Assembly (NCBI RefSeq): GCF_047663525.1
Contig: NC_092605.1
Span: forward strand, 1,364,001 to 1,428,000
Reading direction: 5' to 3'
Origin: Anas platyrhynchos
Lineage: Eukaryota > Chordata > Aves > Anseriformes > Anatidae
DNA: 64,000 nt
Below, one piece after another: positions 1 to 9,376 of the stretch. The notes under the pieces are model-generated. The model had not been told where the DNA came from, did not search any database, and saw nothing but the letters and a program-made list of their open reading frames with translations. Numbering within the stretch: the first letter of the stretch is position 1; every line of letters begins with the position of its first letter. The position numbers and the translations under genes are program-made.

Positions 1-1942
1 CAAGAGCTGGTGACACTGCAGCCACAGGGACCGAGGTGTCCCTTGGGGTTTGTATGCAGCAGGATGGCGCAGACCCCAGTCTGGCCACGGGTTTCAGGGC
101 AAGGAGCTGCAAAAATCCCAAACCAGAAATCCCAGGGCAGCTCCATCCCTCCTGTGCCTCCCCGAGACGTGCCCGGCGCCGCAGATTTTCGGCACCGAGA
201 CCGCTCCGGCTGCGGGCTCGCTGGGACCCAGCACGGAGCTGTTGGGTTTGGCTCCAAATTTTGAGCACGGGAGGCGAACGCAGGCTCTGTCCCGGCACAT
301 TTTTTGTGTGGGGTGCCCCAGGTGGCAGAGCTGTCACTTACGCAGGAGTTGAAGTCCCCAAAGGCCAGCGCTGCTCCGCAGGACCCCCTCCGCCTGCTGC
401 CGCGTGTCCTATGGGTGCTGTGCGTGGCGGCTGGGGGCCGGCGGATTTTATCCTGCCCCGGGGTAATAGGATTAAGTCCCTTCTCCTCAAATGGGTAATC
501 TGCTGTCCTTCCCCCTGCTCTGCGCCGGGGGGGCCGGCAGCGTGCGTGTGGGGAGGGGGTGTCGGGATTACCGGGGTGGGGACGGGACGGGCGTCAGCCC
601 CACGGTGAGGGGCAGGGAACGGCAGCAAAGAGCCCACGGTGGGGGGGGGTCCCCATGCCTTGAGCTGTAGGGATGGGGGGGCTCAGTCCTGCAGGGCGTG
701 CTCGGGATGGCATTTGGGGACACGGGCACCAAATGTCCCAGAAGGGTGAGGCAAAAAAGTGTGGCCAAAACCCCTCCAGCACGGTGTTGGCACCGGGCGC
801 AGCGTGCCTATGACAGCAGGGGCTGGGGGGGGGGGCTCCTGGGGGGCTCCTGCTGTCCCTGTCCCCATCTCAATCCCATCCCCAGCCCATCAGGTGCATG
901 AAACACGAGGCCAGCAGCTAATCCCAGGTGGCACCGCGGACATCCAAGCATGGGGACAGCCTGAGCACCGCCACAGGCACCCCAGGACAACCGCTCTGTT
1001 CCCGAACCCAAAAACTGCCCTATTCCCGACCCCAAAACCTGGGGGAAAAGGGCCCTGCAGCCCGGCAGTATCACTCCCAAGCCTGCCGTAATCCCGGCCC
1101 TAAAGCAATTACAAAAAGCCATAATCTCAGCACACTTTAATTGACCGCCAGCCCCCTTCCAGCGATGACAATTAGCCGGCCTTCCCCAAATTGGATTACG
1201 TGGCTCCGGGAGCGTTTCACCCCGAACCGGCCACCAGCCCAGCAAAGGCCAGGGCCCTGCTGTTAATTACCCAGGGCCCTACTGTTAATTAATTACCGCT
1301 GCCAGAACGAGCTTCGTTAGCGCCGGGCCGATTTCGGGGCCTAGCAGTGCCCTTGGCGAGCTCACCCAAGGGAGGGGGGGATGGGGATGGGGACGGGGAT
1401 GGGGCCGGCTCCTGCCCAGGCCACGCGTCAGCGGGCTGAGACCCTGCTCATCCCGCTCGGGATTTAGGGAGGGGACGCCTGAAGGTGAAGTTTAAGGGGT
1501 TTTAGGGCAGAGACGAGCGGGGAGGAAGAGGCACCGAGAGGAGAGGCGCCGCGGAGCCGGGCGCGCTGCCCTTGCGGGGCCCACGTGCGCAGGCCGCACG
1601 CTGCAAAATCCTACACCAAGGGGGGGAAACGGGCACGGAGAGGCCCCCGGGGGGACGCCTGCCCCCAGCCCCCGGTGCTGACGGGCCCCTAAGAGGCTTA
1701 GCGGGGCGGTGTGACACCGAGCCACGGCCCCCGGCCGCCACCGCGCTCCTTGCACGCCACAAGGACGAGGCAAGGGGAAAATCCCTGCCTGGTGTGGGGG
1801 GGGAGAAAAGTCCTTTTTTTGTGTTCTTTTTGAGGAAAATTGGTTGGGAACAAGTGTTGAGGGGCTAACGGGACAGCTCCTGGTCCTACCTGTGACAGCA
1901 GAGGGGTTTCGGAGTGGTTTATCAATAGGGCGACTGGCGCTT
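1..1942. other. Non-coding flank, no gene recognised
   Basis: No open frame here resembles a known protein and none is bounded by convincing splice sites. Most of it is GC-rich with G runs. The part at about 1090-1330 has a lower GC content and contains a short direct repeat, in which an AGGGCCCT core followed by GTTAATTA occurs at about 1251-1270 and again at about 1271-1293. This could be a small regulatory block, but that is inference. In human the neighbour on this side of OXLD1 is PDE6G. I looked for its short proline- and lysine-rich protein and did not see it. Confidence 0.5.
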
Positions 1943-2380
1943 TGTATATAAATATAAAAATAAAATATAAATATATACATATAAAATAAAATATAAAATA
2001 TAAATATAAATAGAAAAATAAAAATAAATAGAAAAATAAATAGAAAAATATAAATAGAAAAATATAAATATAAATAGAAAAATAAAAAATATATAAAATA
2101 AATATAAAAATGAAAATAAAAATAAATAGAAAAATATATAAAAAATAAATATAAATATAAAAATATAAAAAATATAAAATAAATATAAAATAAAAATAAA
2201 TATAAAAATAAAAATATAAAATATATAAATGTAAATATAAATATAAATAGAAAAATAAAAATAAATATAAAAATATAAAATAAATATAAAATAAAAATAA
2301 ATATAAAAATAAAAATAAATACACACATCTCTCTCTCTATATTACTTTTTTATATATAAATATAAATATAAATCTATAGG
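1943..2380. repeat. AT-only low-complexity repeat downstream of OXLD1
   Basis: About 400 bases are made almost wholly of A and T in short AAATATAA and AAAATAAA units, abruptly set in GC-rich DNA. A short CT-rich stretch near 2329-2338 interrupts it. It lies just beyond the stop of OXLD1 on the minus strand, so it may contribute the 3' end of that transcript. The minus-strand copy is U-rich and carries AATATA near 2339-2344, but no exact AATAAA in the minus-strand sense was found. The long minus-strand frame through it encodes only Phe, Ile, Tyr and Leu and is an artefact. Confidence 0.85.
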
Positions 2381-2506
2381 GCTCGGGGAAGCAGAAGCAC
2401 CAGGCCCCGGGCACCGACGTCCTGTGGGGACCCCCCGGTGCCTGGGCACCCCGAACAAACCCAACCCCGACCCCACAAAGCCCCCGGGGGGGTGGGTTTT
2501 TGGGGC

Positions 2507-4568
2507 TCAGTCCTTCTTGGCGCGCAGCCTGATCTCCGTCCTCAGCAGCATTTTGATGCTCTCGTCCTGCACGTGCCTCTCCACGGCCTCCAGCGCCCGC
2601 TCGCCCCCGTCCCCGTAGTGCCGCAGCAGCCGCTCCACGTGCTGGATCCACACGCAGTTGGCGCAGCCGCTCATGCAGCAGTTGCTGGGGGGCTCCAGGT
2701 CGGGGGGGGGGGCGGAGAAGGGGGTCTCGGACCCCTCATCCCCTGGGGTCTCTGCCCGGTGGTCGCTCCCTGAGGGGTCCGAGCCCCCCTCGCCGCTGTT
2801 GTCCCTTCCTGGGGTGTCTGAGCTCATCTGGTGGGTGTAGGTGGTGGTGCCCGGGTGGGGGGCTCCAAGGTGGTCCTGTTGGGGGGGGGTGGTGGTGGTG
2901 ATGGCAGGGGTTGGGGGCTGCCCCCCCAAATCCCCCCAGCACCCCCTGAGCCAAGCAGTAAGCCCTCCTGGGTGCCCCCAGCCCCACCGAACCTCCCCTC
3001 AGCCCCAGCCCGTCCCTGCCTTCTCCTCCTCAGAGCCCCCAGACCCCTGGGGTAGGCACAGCAACCCCAGTGCAGACCCCAGACCCCCATGCACAGCCCC
3101 CAGACCCCATATGGAGCCCCCTGACCCTATATGGAGCCCCCTGACCTCCCAGTGCAGCCCCAAACCCCTCGTTGCTCCACCAGACCCCCCTGTGCAGCCC
3201 CCAGACCCCCGTTTACTGCCCCCAGACCCCATATGGAGCCTCCAGACCCCCATATAGAGCCCCCAGACCCCCATTTACTGCCCGCAGACCCCATGTGGAG
3301 CCCCCAGACCCCCATTTACTGCCCCCAGACCCCATACGGAGCCCCCAGACCCCCATTTACTGGTCCCAGACCCCATACGGAGCCCCCAGACCCTATAGGG
3401 AGCCCCCAGACCCCCATTTACTGCCCCCAGACCCCATACAGAGCCCCCAGACCCCCATATGGAGCCCCCAGATCCCCATTTACTGCCCCCAGACCCCATA
3501 CGGAGCCCCCAGACCCCCATTTACTGCTCCCAGACCCCTATGAGGAGCCCCCAGACCCTATAGGGAGCCCCCAGACCCCCATTTACTGCTCCCAGACCCC
3601 TATGAGGAGCCCCCAGAGCCCATACAGAGCCCCCAGACCCCTATTTACTGCCCCTAGACCCCATATGGAGCCTCCAGACCCCCATATGGAGCCCCCAGAC
3701 CCCCATTTACTGCCCCTAGACCCCATGTGGAGCCCCCAGACCTCCATAAAGAGCCCCTAGACCCCCGTTTACTGTCCCCAGACCCCATAGGGAGCCCCCA
3801 GACCCCCATTTACTGCCCCTAGACCCCATGTGGAGCCTCCAGAGCCCCATAAAGAGCCCCCAGACCCCCATTTACTGTCCCCAGACCCCATACAGAGCCC
3901 CCAGACCCCCATGAGGAGCCCCCAGACCCCATATGGAGCCCCCAGACCCCCATTTACTGCCTCTAGACCCCATGTGGAGCCCCCAGACCCCCATATGGAG
4001 CCCCCAGACCCCCATTTACTGCTCCCAGACCCCTATGAGGAGCCCCCAGACCCTATAGGGAGCCCCCAGACCCCCATTTACTGCTCCCAGACCCTTATGA
4101 GGAGCCCCCAGACCCCCATGAGGAGCCCCCAGACCCCCGTTTACTGCCCCCAGACCCCATACGGAACCACCAGACTCCCATTTACTGCCCCCAGACCCCA
4201 TATGGAGCCCCCAGAGCCCATACAGAGCCCCCAGACCCCCATTTACTGCCCCTAGACCCCATTTGGAGCCCCCAGACCCCCATATAGAGCCCCCAGACCC
4301 TAGTTACTGCTCCCAGACCCCATGTGGAGCCCCCAGACCCCATACGGAGCCCCTAGACCCCCATGTGCAGCCCCCAGACCCCCATTTACTGCCCCCAGAC
4401 CCCCATGAGGAGCCCCCAGACCCCTCCCCGCCCACCCCCAAGCCCCCCATTACCCCCCTTGCCCCGCCCCCCGCCCCTTTAACCCCGCCCCCTTTAGGCC
4501 CCGCCCCCGCTCACCCCCCGGCTCCCCCCCGCCAGGCCTCGCGCCCCCCGCGCCCCCCGCAGCCACAT
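2507..4568 (-). CDS. OXLD1: Oxidoreductase-like domain-containing protein 1
   Basis: Two coding exons are visible on the minus strand: 4568-4515 (18 codons, [11 protein letters not shown] start, arginine-rich and without acids, like a mitochondrial presequence) and 2875-2507. The donor is GGG|GTGAGC and the acceptor is AACAG|GACC, both in phase 0, giving 140 residues. The C-terminal half carries the oxidoreductase-like domain with the cysteine motif [15 protein letters not shown] and then the family's helical tail, ending LRAKKD. The human protein is of similar length and mitochondrial. The middle (residues 19-75) is low-complexity and rich in Thr, Pro, Ser and Gly. The gene is divergent to CCDC137 across a shared promoter, as in human. 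Its single intron (2876-4514) is almost entirely a minisatellite. The exon-1 start is inferred from the splice phase and the signal-like composition. Confidence 0.93.
3060..4435. repeat. Minisatellite filling OXLD1 intron 1
   Basis: About 1.4 kb of tandem copies alternate two related cores of roughly 18-20 bp, CAGACCCCCATTTACTG and CAGACCCCATATGGAG, with point variation between copies. On the plus strand it is almost without G outside GGAG, so the OXLD1 transcript strand is G-rich. The array spans most of the intron between the two OXLD1 exons. Long frames in several registers are by-products of the repeat. Confidence 0.95.
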
Positions 4569-4770
4569 CCCGCCGCCGCTCCCCTCCGAAGGCCCCGCCC
4601 CTTCCCCCATGAGCGGCAGCTCTGTCCACCAATGGCAGCTCGGCTTCCCCGTGCCGCCGACCAATCAGAGCTCGGCGTCTGGGAGCGACCAATGGGAGAG
4701 CGGGGGGCGGGACCGGGGCGGGAGGGAACCGGGAAGTGGCGGCGGGGCCCGGCCGCGTGCGGGGCCGGTC
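4569..4770. promoter_or_regulatory. Bidirectional promoter of OXLD1 and CCDC137
   Basis: Only 202 bp separate the two start codons. Three CCAAT boxes in the same orientation stand at 4629-4633, 4661-4665 and 4689-4693, about 30 bp apart, which is the classic NF-Y arrangement of bidirectional CpG promoters. GC boxes and an ETS-like GGAAGTG (4732-4738) follow on the CCDC137 side. There is no TATA box. The two genes are also divergent neighbours in human. Confidence 0.8.
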
Positions 4771-6747
4771 ATGGGGCGGGGACCGGGAGCGGGAGCGGGA
4801 GCGGGACGGGGCCGCGGAGCGGAGAACGGGGCCGGGACCGGGACCGGGAAGGGACGGGGACGCACACCGGCCCCGGTCCCGGTCCCGGCCGCCGGCCCGC
4901 CCCGCGGCAGGTCAGTGCCCCGGTGCCCCGGTGCCCCCCGTGCCCCGGTGTCCCCGTGTCCCCGTGTCCCCATGTCCCGGTGTGTGCCACCGTCCCGGTG
5001 TCCCCCTGCCCCGGTATCCCGGGGTGCCGGTGTCCCCATGTCCCGGTGCCCCCCGGTGTCCCGGTGCCCCCCGGTGTCCCGGTGCCCCCCCATCCCGGTG
5101 TCCCCATATCCCAGGGTGCCGGTGCCCCGGCGTCCCGGTGTCCCCCTGCCCCGGTGTCTTGGGGTAACCGGTGCCCCCATGTCCCAGTGTCCCCATATCC
5201 CGGTGTACCGGTGTCCCCCCATGTCCCGGGGTGACGGTGACCCCGTGTGACCCCATATCCCGGTTACCCCCCCACACGTCCCGGGGTGCCGGTGTCCCCA
5301 TGTCCCGGTGTCTTGGGGTACCAGTGACCCCGTGTGACCCCATATCCCAGTGTCCCCATGTCCCGGTGTCCTGGGGTGATGGTGACCCCGTGTGACCCCA
5401 TATCCTGGTGTCCCCATGCCCTGGTGTCCCGGTGCCCCCCCGTGCCCACCTCTCCCCCCCCACCCTCCCCGGGCTCCGTCTCCCCGGTTCCATCCCATCC
5501 CATCCCGTTCCCGGTTCTGCCGCAGGAAGCGGCGTGCAGGGGCCAACCTGAAGCCCGAGCACCCCGAGGAGCAGGAGATCCCCTCCCGCCTGCGGGAGCT
5601 GATGCGGAGCCGCGAGGCCATGAAGAACCCCAAATCCGGGAGGAGGCGGGCGGCAGGTGGGGCACGGGGTCTGCCCCCCCCCCGGGGGTCCCCGGCAGGA
5701 CGGGACCCCCCCCTTTCAGCCCTAAATCCCCCTGCCCTGTGTCTCTCGCAGGGAAGCAGCAGCAGCCCAAGCCCCCGGCGGCGCACGGGGACATCGCGGT
5801 GCCCAAATTTAAGAGGGGGAAGGGGGAATCGGAGCACTCCTACCTCTGCCGCATGGAGCAGGAGGTGCAGCACATCCTCTTCCTCACCAAGAACCAGGTG
5901 CAGCGCGAGCCCGAGAAGGAGGCGGCGGCACCGCAGAAATCCAGGAGGAAAAAAGAGTGAGAGCACGGCGGGGGCGGCGGGGACGAGCCCCAGCACGGGG
6001 CTGTGCCAGCTCTGGGGTCTCGGCTCCACGATCTGAGCCTCTGCAAGCAGCCCCTGAACCCCCTTTACCCTCCTGCTGCGGGGAGCTTGGGGTCAGGGCG
6101 GGGAGGGGAGAGCTGCAGGGCCCTATTTTTGGGGGAGATTTGGGGAGATTTGGTGCCGTACCTGCTCTGCTATCCGCTCGCGAGCCCGGCTCCTCACACG
6201 GCTCCCCAGGTTCCAGAAGAAGAAGCTGGACAAAGCCCGGAGGAGGAAGGAGGAGAAGAAAGAGGCTTTGCTGGAGAAGAGCCTGCTGCGAGGTGGGGCT
6301 GGGCTGGCACCGGAGGCACAGGGGGGAGGTGGGAGGGGGCGGCAGCGGCGCCCCCCAGCCTGACGCCGGCCTCTGCTTCTCCCCCAGACACGGTGGCGTT
6401 CGGCGAGGTGGTGACGGAGCCGCCCACCCTCACCTCACGGCCCCGCCGGGGGGGTCCCACCGAGCAGGTGAGCTGCAGAATATGGACCAGGGGTCCTGCC
6501 CCGTGGCTGTGCCCTCCCGTTCCCTTTGCCCCCCCCTGACCTGCCCCGTTTGTGCCCGCAGGCTGGGCGCAAGCGGCTCCTGCTGGCTCCTCGCCTGGGC
6601 CGGGGGTCCCCGGCGGCACCGGTGTCGCTGGCTCGGCAGCGCATCGTGCAGGAGGAGAGGGCGCGCGTCGTGCAGGCCTATCGCGACATCCAGAAGCGCA
6701 AACGGCAGCAGAAGGAGGCCCAGGCAGCCCGTGGGGTGCCCGGCTGA
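4771..6747 (+). CDS. CCDC137: Coiled-coil domain-containing protein 137
   Basis: Six coding exons on the plus strand: 4771-4910, 5526-5656, 5752-5956, 6210-6292, 6388-6467 and 6562-6747. All have GT-AG borders and matching phases, giving 274 residues (human about 289). The first exon is a Gly/Arg-rich basic leader starting MGRGPGAG. Family landmarks follow: EIPSRLRELMRSREAMKNP, then DIAVPKFKRGKGES, then a Lys/Arg-rich helix FQKKKLDKARRRKEEKK likely to form the coiled coil, then DTVAFGEVVTEPPTLTSRP, and near the end LARQRIVQEERARVVQAYR. The human protein is nucleolar and chromosome-associated, and the strongly basic composition fits. A polyadenylation signal follows at 6988. Intron 1 (4911-5525) is a minisatellite. 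The start codon is the first ATG in frame with exon 2 in the CpG promoter. Confidence 0.93.
4911..5450. repeat. Minisatellite in CCDC137 intron 1
   Basis: A degenerate tandem repeat begins at the intron's donor and runs nearly to the acceptor. Its core is TCCCGGTGTCCCC with ATGTCCCGGTG and CATATCCCGGT variants, about 14-16 bp per unit. Longer blocks recur, for example GTGACCCCGTGTGACCCCATATCC at about 5238, 5328 and 5383 in slightly different forms. The repeat is unrelated in sequence to the array on the other side of the shared promoter. Confidence 0.92.
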
Positions 6748-6987
6748 TCCCTCCCCTTCATCCTCCGTCCCGGCGAGGGGGCACAAGACCCCCCCCCGGA
6801 CCCTGATGTGTAGCAGCAGAGGGGTGGCAGCCAGCTGGGGGGACACAGAAGCCCAGGATGTGACAGTGGGCGGTTGTCCCAGCCCTGTGCTGCTGCCCTG
6901 ACTGCGCCCTGGGGCTCACAAGAGCCGTGCAACCCTCCTGGCACCTGTGCCACAGCCAGGAGCCTGTGGTGCCATGGACTTTTTTTT

Positions 6988-6993
6988 AATAAA
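6988..6993 (+). terminator. CCDC137 polyadenylation signal AATAAA
   Basis: An exact AATAAA lies 241 bp after the CCDC137 stop, in sense orientation, preceded by a T run. It gives a 3' UTR of about 260 bases. Confidence 0.85.
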
Positions 6994-7019
6994 ATGCCAT
7001 TTTCTGATGGTGCGAGCAC

Positions 7020-8725
7020 GTCTCTGCTTCCCAAACCTCCCCAAACCTTCCCAAACCATCCTGGCACGGGGTCCCAGCTGCGCTTCCTCCCTGCAGGGTG
7101 TTGGGGAAGGCGCGGCGCTGTGCCCGTGGTGTGGCGTGCCGGCAGATGGCAGCCCCAGCGTGGGTCCTGGCTGTCACCGCGGGCTGGCAGCGCTGGCACC
7201 GCGCGCCCTCCGCTTGGGGCAGGACCCTCAGCTGGGGATGTGTGGTGTCACCGTCCCCCGTTGTCACCCCTCGGGGACACAGCTGAGCCCCCAATCCTTC
7301 ACCATGCTCCCCCTGCCCTCAGCACCACCACCCCACCCTATATCCCTGCCATTCCCTGGGCAGGATCACTGCCCCAGCCTCATCCCCACACCAAAACCGA
7401 CCCCGCACCGGGGATAACGCCCCCCTGGTGCCCCCTGCTCCCACCCTGAGGACCGGGGAGCGCTCCCGGCACGGCGCAGCCCACGTGCGCCTGCGGCCGC
7501 TTCACCTGCGCGGCACAAAGGCAGCGCTGTTCGGCCTCCCCGTGCCACAGCCCCAGCACAAAGCGCTGCCTGTTGCAGCGGGGCCGCCCCGCGCCCTGCG
7601 GCCGGCGGTGTCCGGGGGCTCCCGTGGTGCCGGGGGGGGGCCAGGGGCACCGGTGGCAGCAGGGACGGCACGGCCCAAACCAGCCCCGGTGTCCTTGCGC
7701 AGGGCTGAACGGGGACAGTGTCTGCGCGCCCTGGTTTTGGGGTGTCTGCTGCCCCCAGGGGTGCCTCCTCTGCGCCCCCCCAGCAAGGCGGTGCTGTGCC
7801 ATGGCTGGATGCGTGCTGGGGACCGCGGTATCCCCATCCTGGTGTCCCCATCAAGGGGGCAGCTGCTGCGTGCCCAGCCTGGCTCCAGGCACATGGGGGA
7901 CACGCCGCGTGCCGCGTGGTGCCGGCGGCAGGGAGGAGGGCACGATGCCGTGGTGGCAGCCCCGGGGACCTTGAGCTCCTGGCGCTGCCTGGAGACGTCG
8001 GTGCCAGGCAAACACGGGTGACGCAGCACGGCCCCCGGGGGCACCGGCAGCTCCCGCAGCAGGGCCGGGCGCCTGCTCCTGCTGTGCACCCCGGTAGCAC
8101 CCACGGACGTCCCCAACCTTTGGGCACCGACCCTTGCCGGGGCTGTGCCACGTCCCCGCAGCTGGTGGCGTTCCCAGTAGCGAGAGGGAAGGAGCTGGCA
8201 GGGCTGGGGCACGGCGTGTGCGTGCCAAAATCCCGCGCGGGGCACGGTGCTCTCAAGGAGAGCGGGTCACCCGCCTCCCCCAGCCACCACCACGGAGCCA
8301 TTTCAGGCCCTGAATAATTCATGGCGCTGCCGCTCGCCCGGCCGCAGGCTTCCTGCCTGGCAGGAGAAATCGCTGCGGAGGGGAAAGGCAATCCGGGCAG
8401 GAGAAACCGCCCCCGACCTTGGCACGTCCTCCGCGCCGTGCCGCTTCCCGCCGGGCAGCCCATCTGCCCGCAGGCTGCCGGTCCGTGCTGAGCCTGCCAG
8501 CTCCTGGCACGGCCGCCCCGTTTGCAGCCTGGCCCCGGTGCAGGCTCCCCGGGGTGCTCGGGGAGCAGGATCCCAGTTGGGACCTTGCCTCGTCCCGTTG
8601 GGGGATGCAGGGCTGAGCACGATGGCACCGAGGTGGAAGCCCTTGGCTGTGGCACAGCCGGTGACGGAGCAGCGCAGCCGGGTCCCCCCTGTCCCCATCG
8701 GGTGGCACCGTGTAGGAAAACTCAA
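7020..8725. other. Intergenic interval between CCDC137 and GPRC5C 3' ends
   Basis: This is GC-rich non-coding DNA between the 3' end of CCDC137 and the likely 3' end of GPRC5C. Several frames are long only because stop codons are rare at this GC content; none shows family motifs or paired splice sites. In human CCDC137 is followed tail to tail by ARL16, and no small-GTPase motif was found here. The interval therefore contains the junction between two blocks that are far apart in human. Confidence 0.6.
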
Positions 8726-8726
8726 C

Positions 8727-8732
8727 TTTAAT
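8727..8732 (-). terminator. Candidate GPRC5C polyadenylation signal ATTAAA
   Basis: On the minus strand the common variant ATTAAA occurs about 650 bases beyond the GPRC5C stop codon. No exact AATAAA in that sense was found nearer. It would give a 3' UTR of roughly 9376 to 8710. This is a moderate guess. Confidence 0.45.
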
Positions 8733-9376
8733 GGGTTTGACCTGAAAAAGGGAGAGGAAAAAACAACGAGGGAGCCGGGAGGAGGGGGTCCCAGCTCCGT
8801 CGATGCCCCCCCCTGAGGGTGATCCCCGAGCCCGGCGCGGGGAGAGAGGCGGAGAGGGAAGGCACCGAGAAGGCGGCCGGAGCCGCGGGGGGAGGCCACC
8901 GGGTGCCGGGACCCAGAGCGTCCCCCCCATCCCCTGGTGAAGGGGAAACTGAGGCACAGCGGGGGCAGCACTGGGAGAGCTCGGGGATGGCTCGAGGTCC
9001 AGCACAAAGGGGCGCAGCGCCCAGTCCCAGCACCGGGGCAGCCGCCCCGTGCCCCTGGCTGTCCGGCAGCAGTGTCCCTGTCCCCGAGGGGCCGGGTGTC
9101 TCACGAAGGCAGCAGTGGGGTGGCTCGGGGTGGCCCCGCAGGAGCCGCTGGTCCTCGTGGCAGGGTGGGCAGCAGGGACGAGGGGAGCCGGGCAGAGCAG
9201 GCAGCTTGCGGGTGCCACGGCCGGGCGGCACGGCGCTGGCTCCGGGGCCCCATCCAGGTGTCCCCAGCTCAGGAACCAGCTCTGACGGGGGCGGATGGAC
9301 GAGGCGGGGAGGGACGAGATCTCAGAGGATCGGGACGGCGGGGCCGTGGCTGTGCTGGCTCCGTGGAACCCGGGCT

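Noticed and set aside
1-1500. PDE6G, the human neighbour of OXLD1
   Set aside because: No frame resembles the short basic inhibitory subunit.
1492-2328. 278-residue minus-strand frame, mostly Phe, Ile and Tyr
   Set aside because: It is the translation of an AT-only repeat followed by GC-rich DNA; no membrane-protein pattern other than the repeat and no homologue character.
3060-4435. CRISPR array
   Set aside because: The units are contiguous imperfect tandem copies without unique spacers, in a vertebrate intron.
4263-5234. 323-residue plus-strand frame
   Set aside because: It runs through the OXLD1 intron repeat, the bidirectional promoter and CCDC137 exon 1 in a wrong frame.
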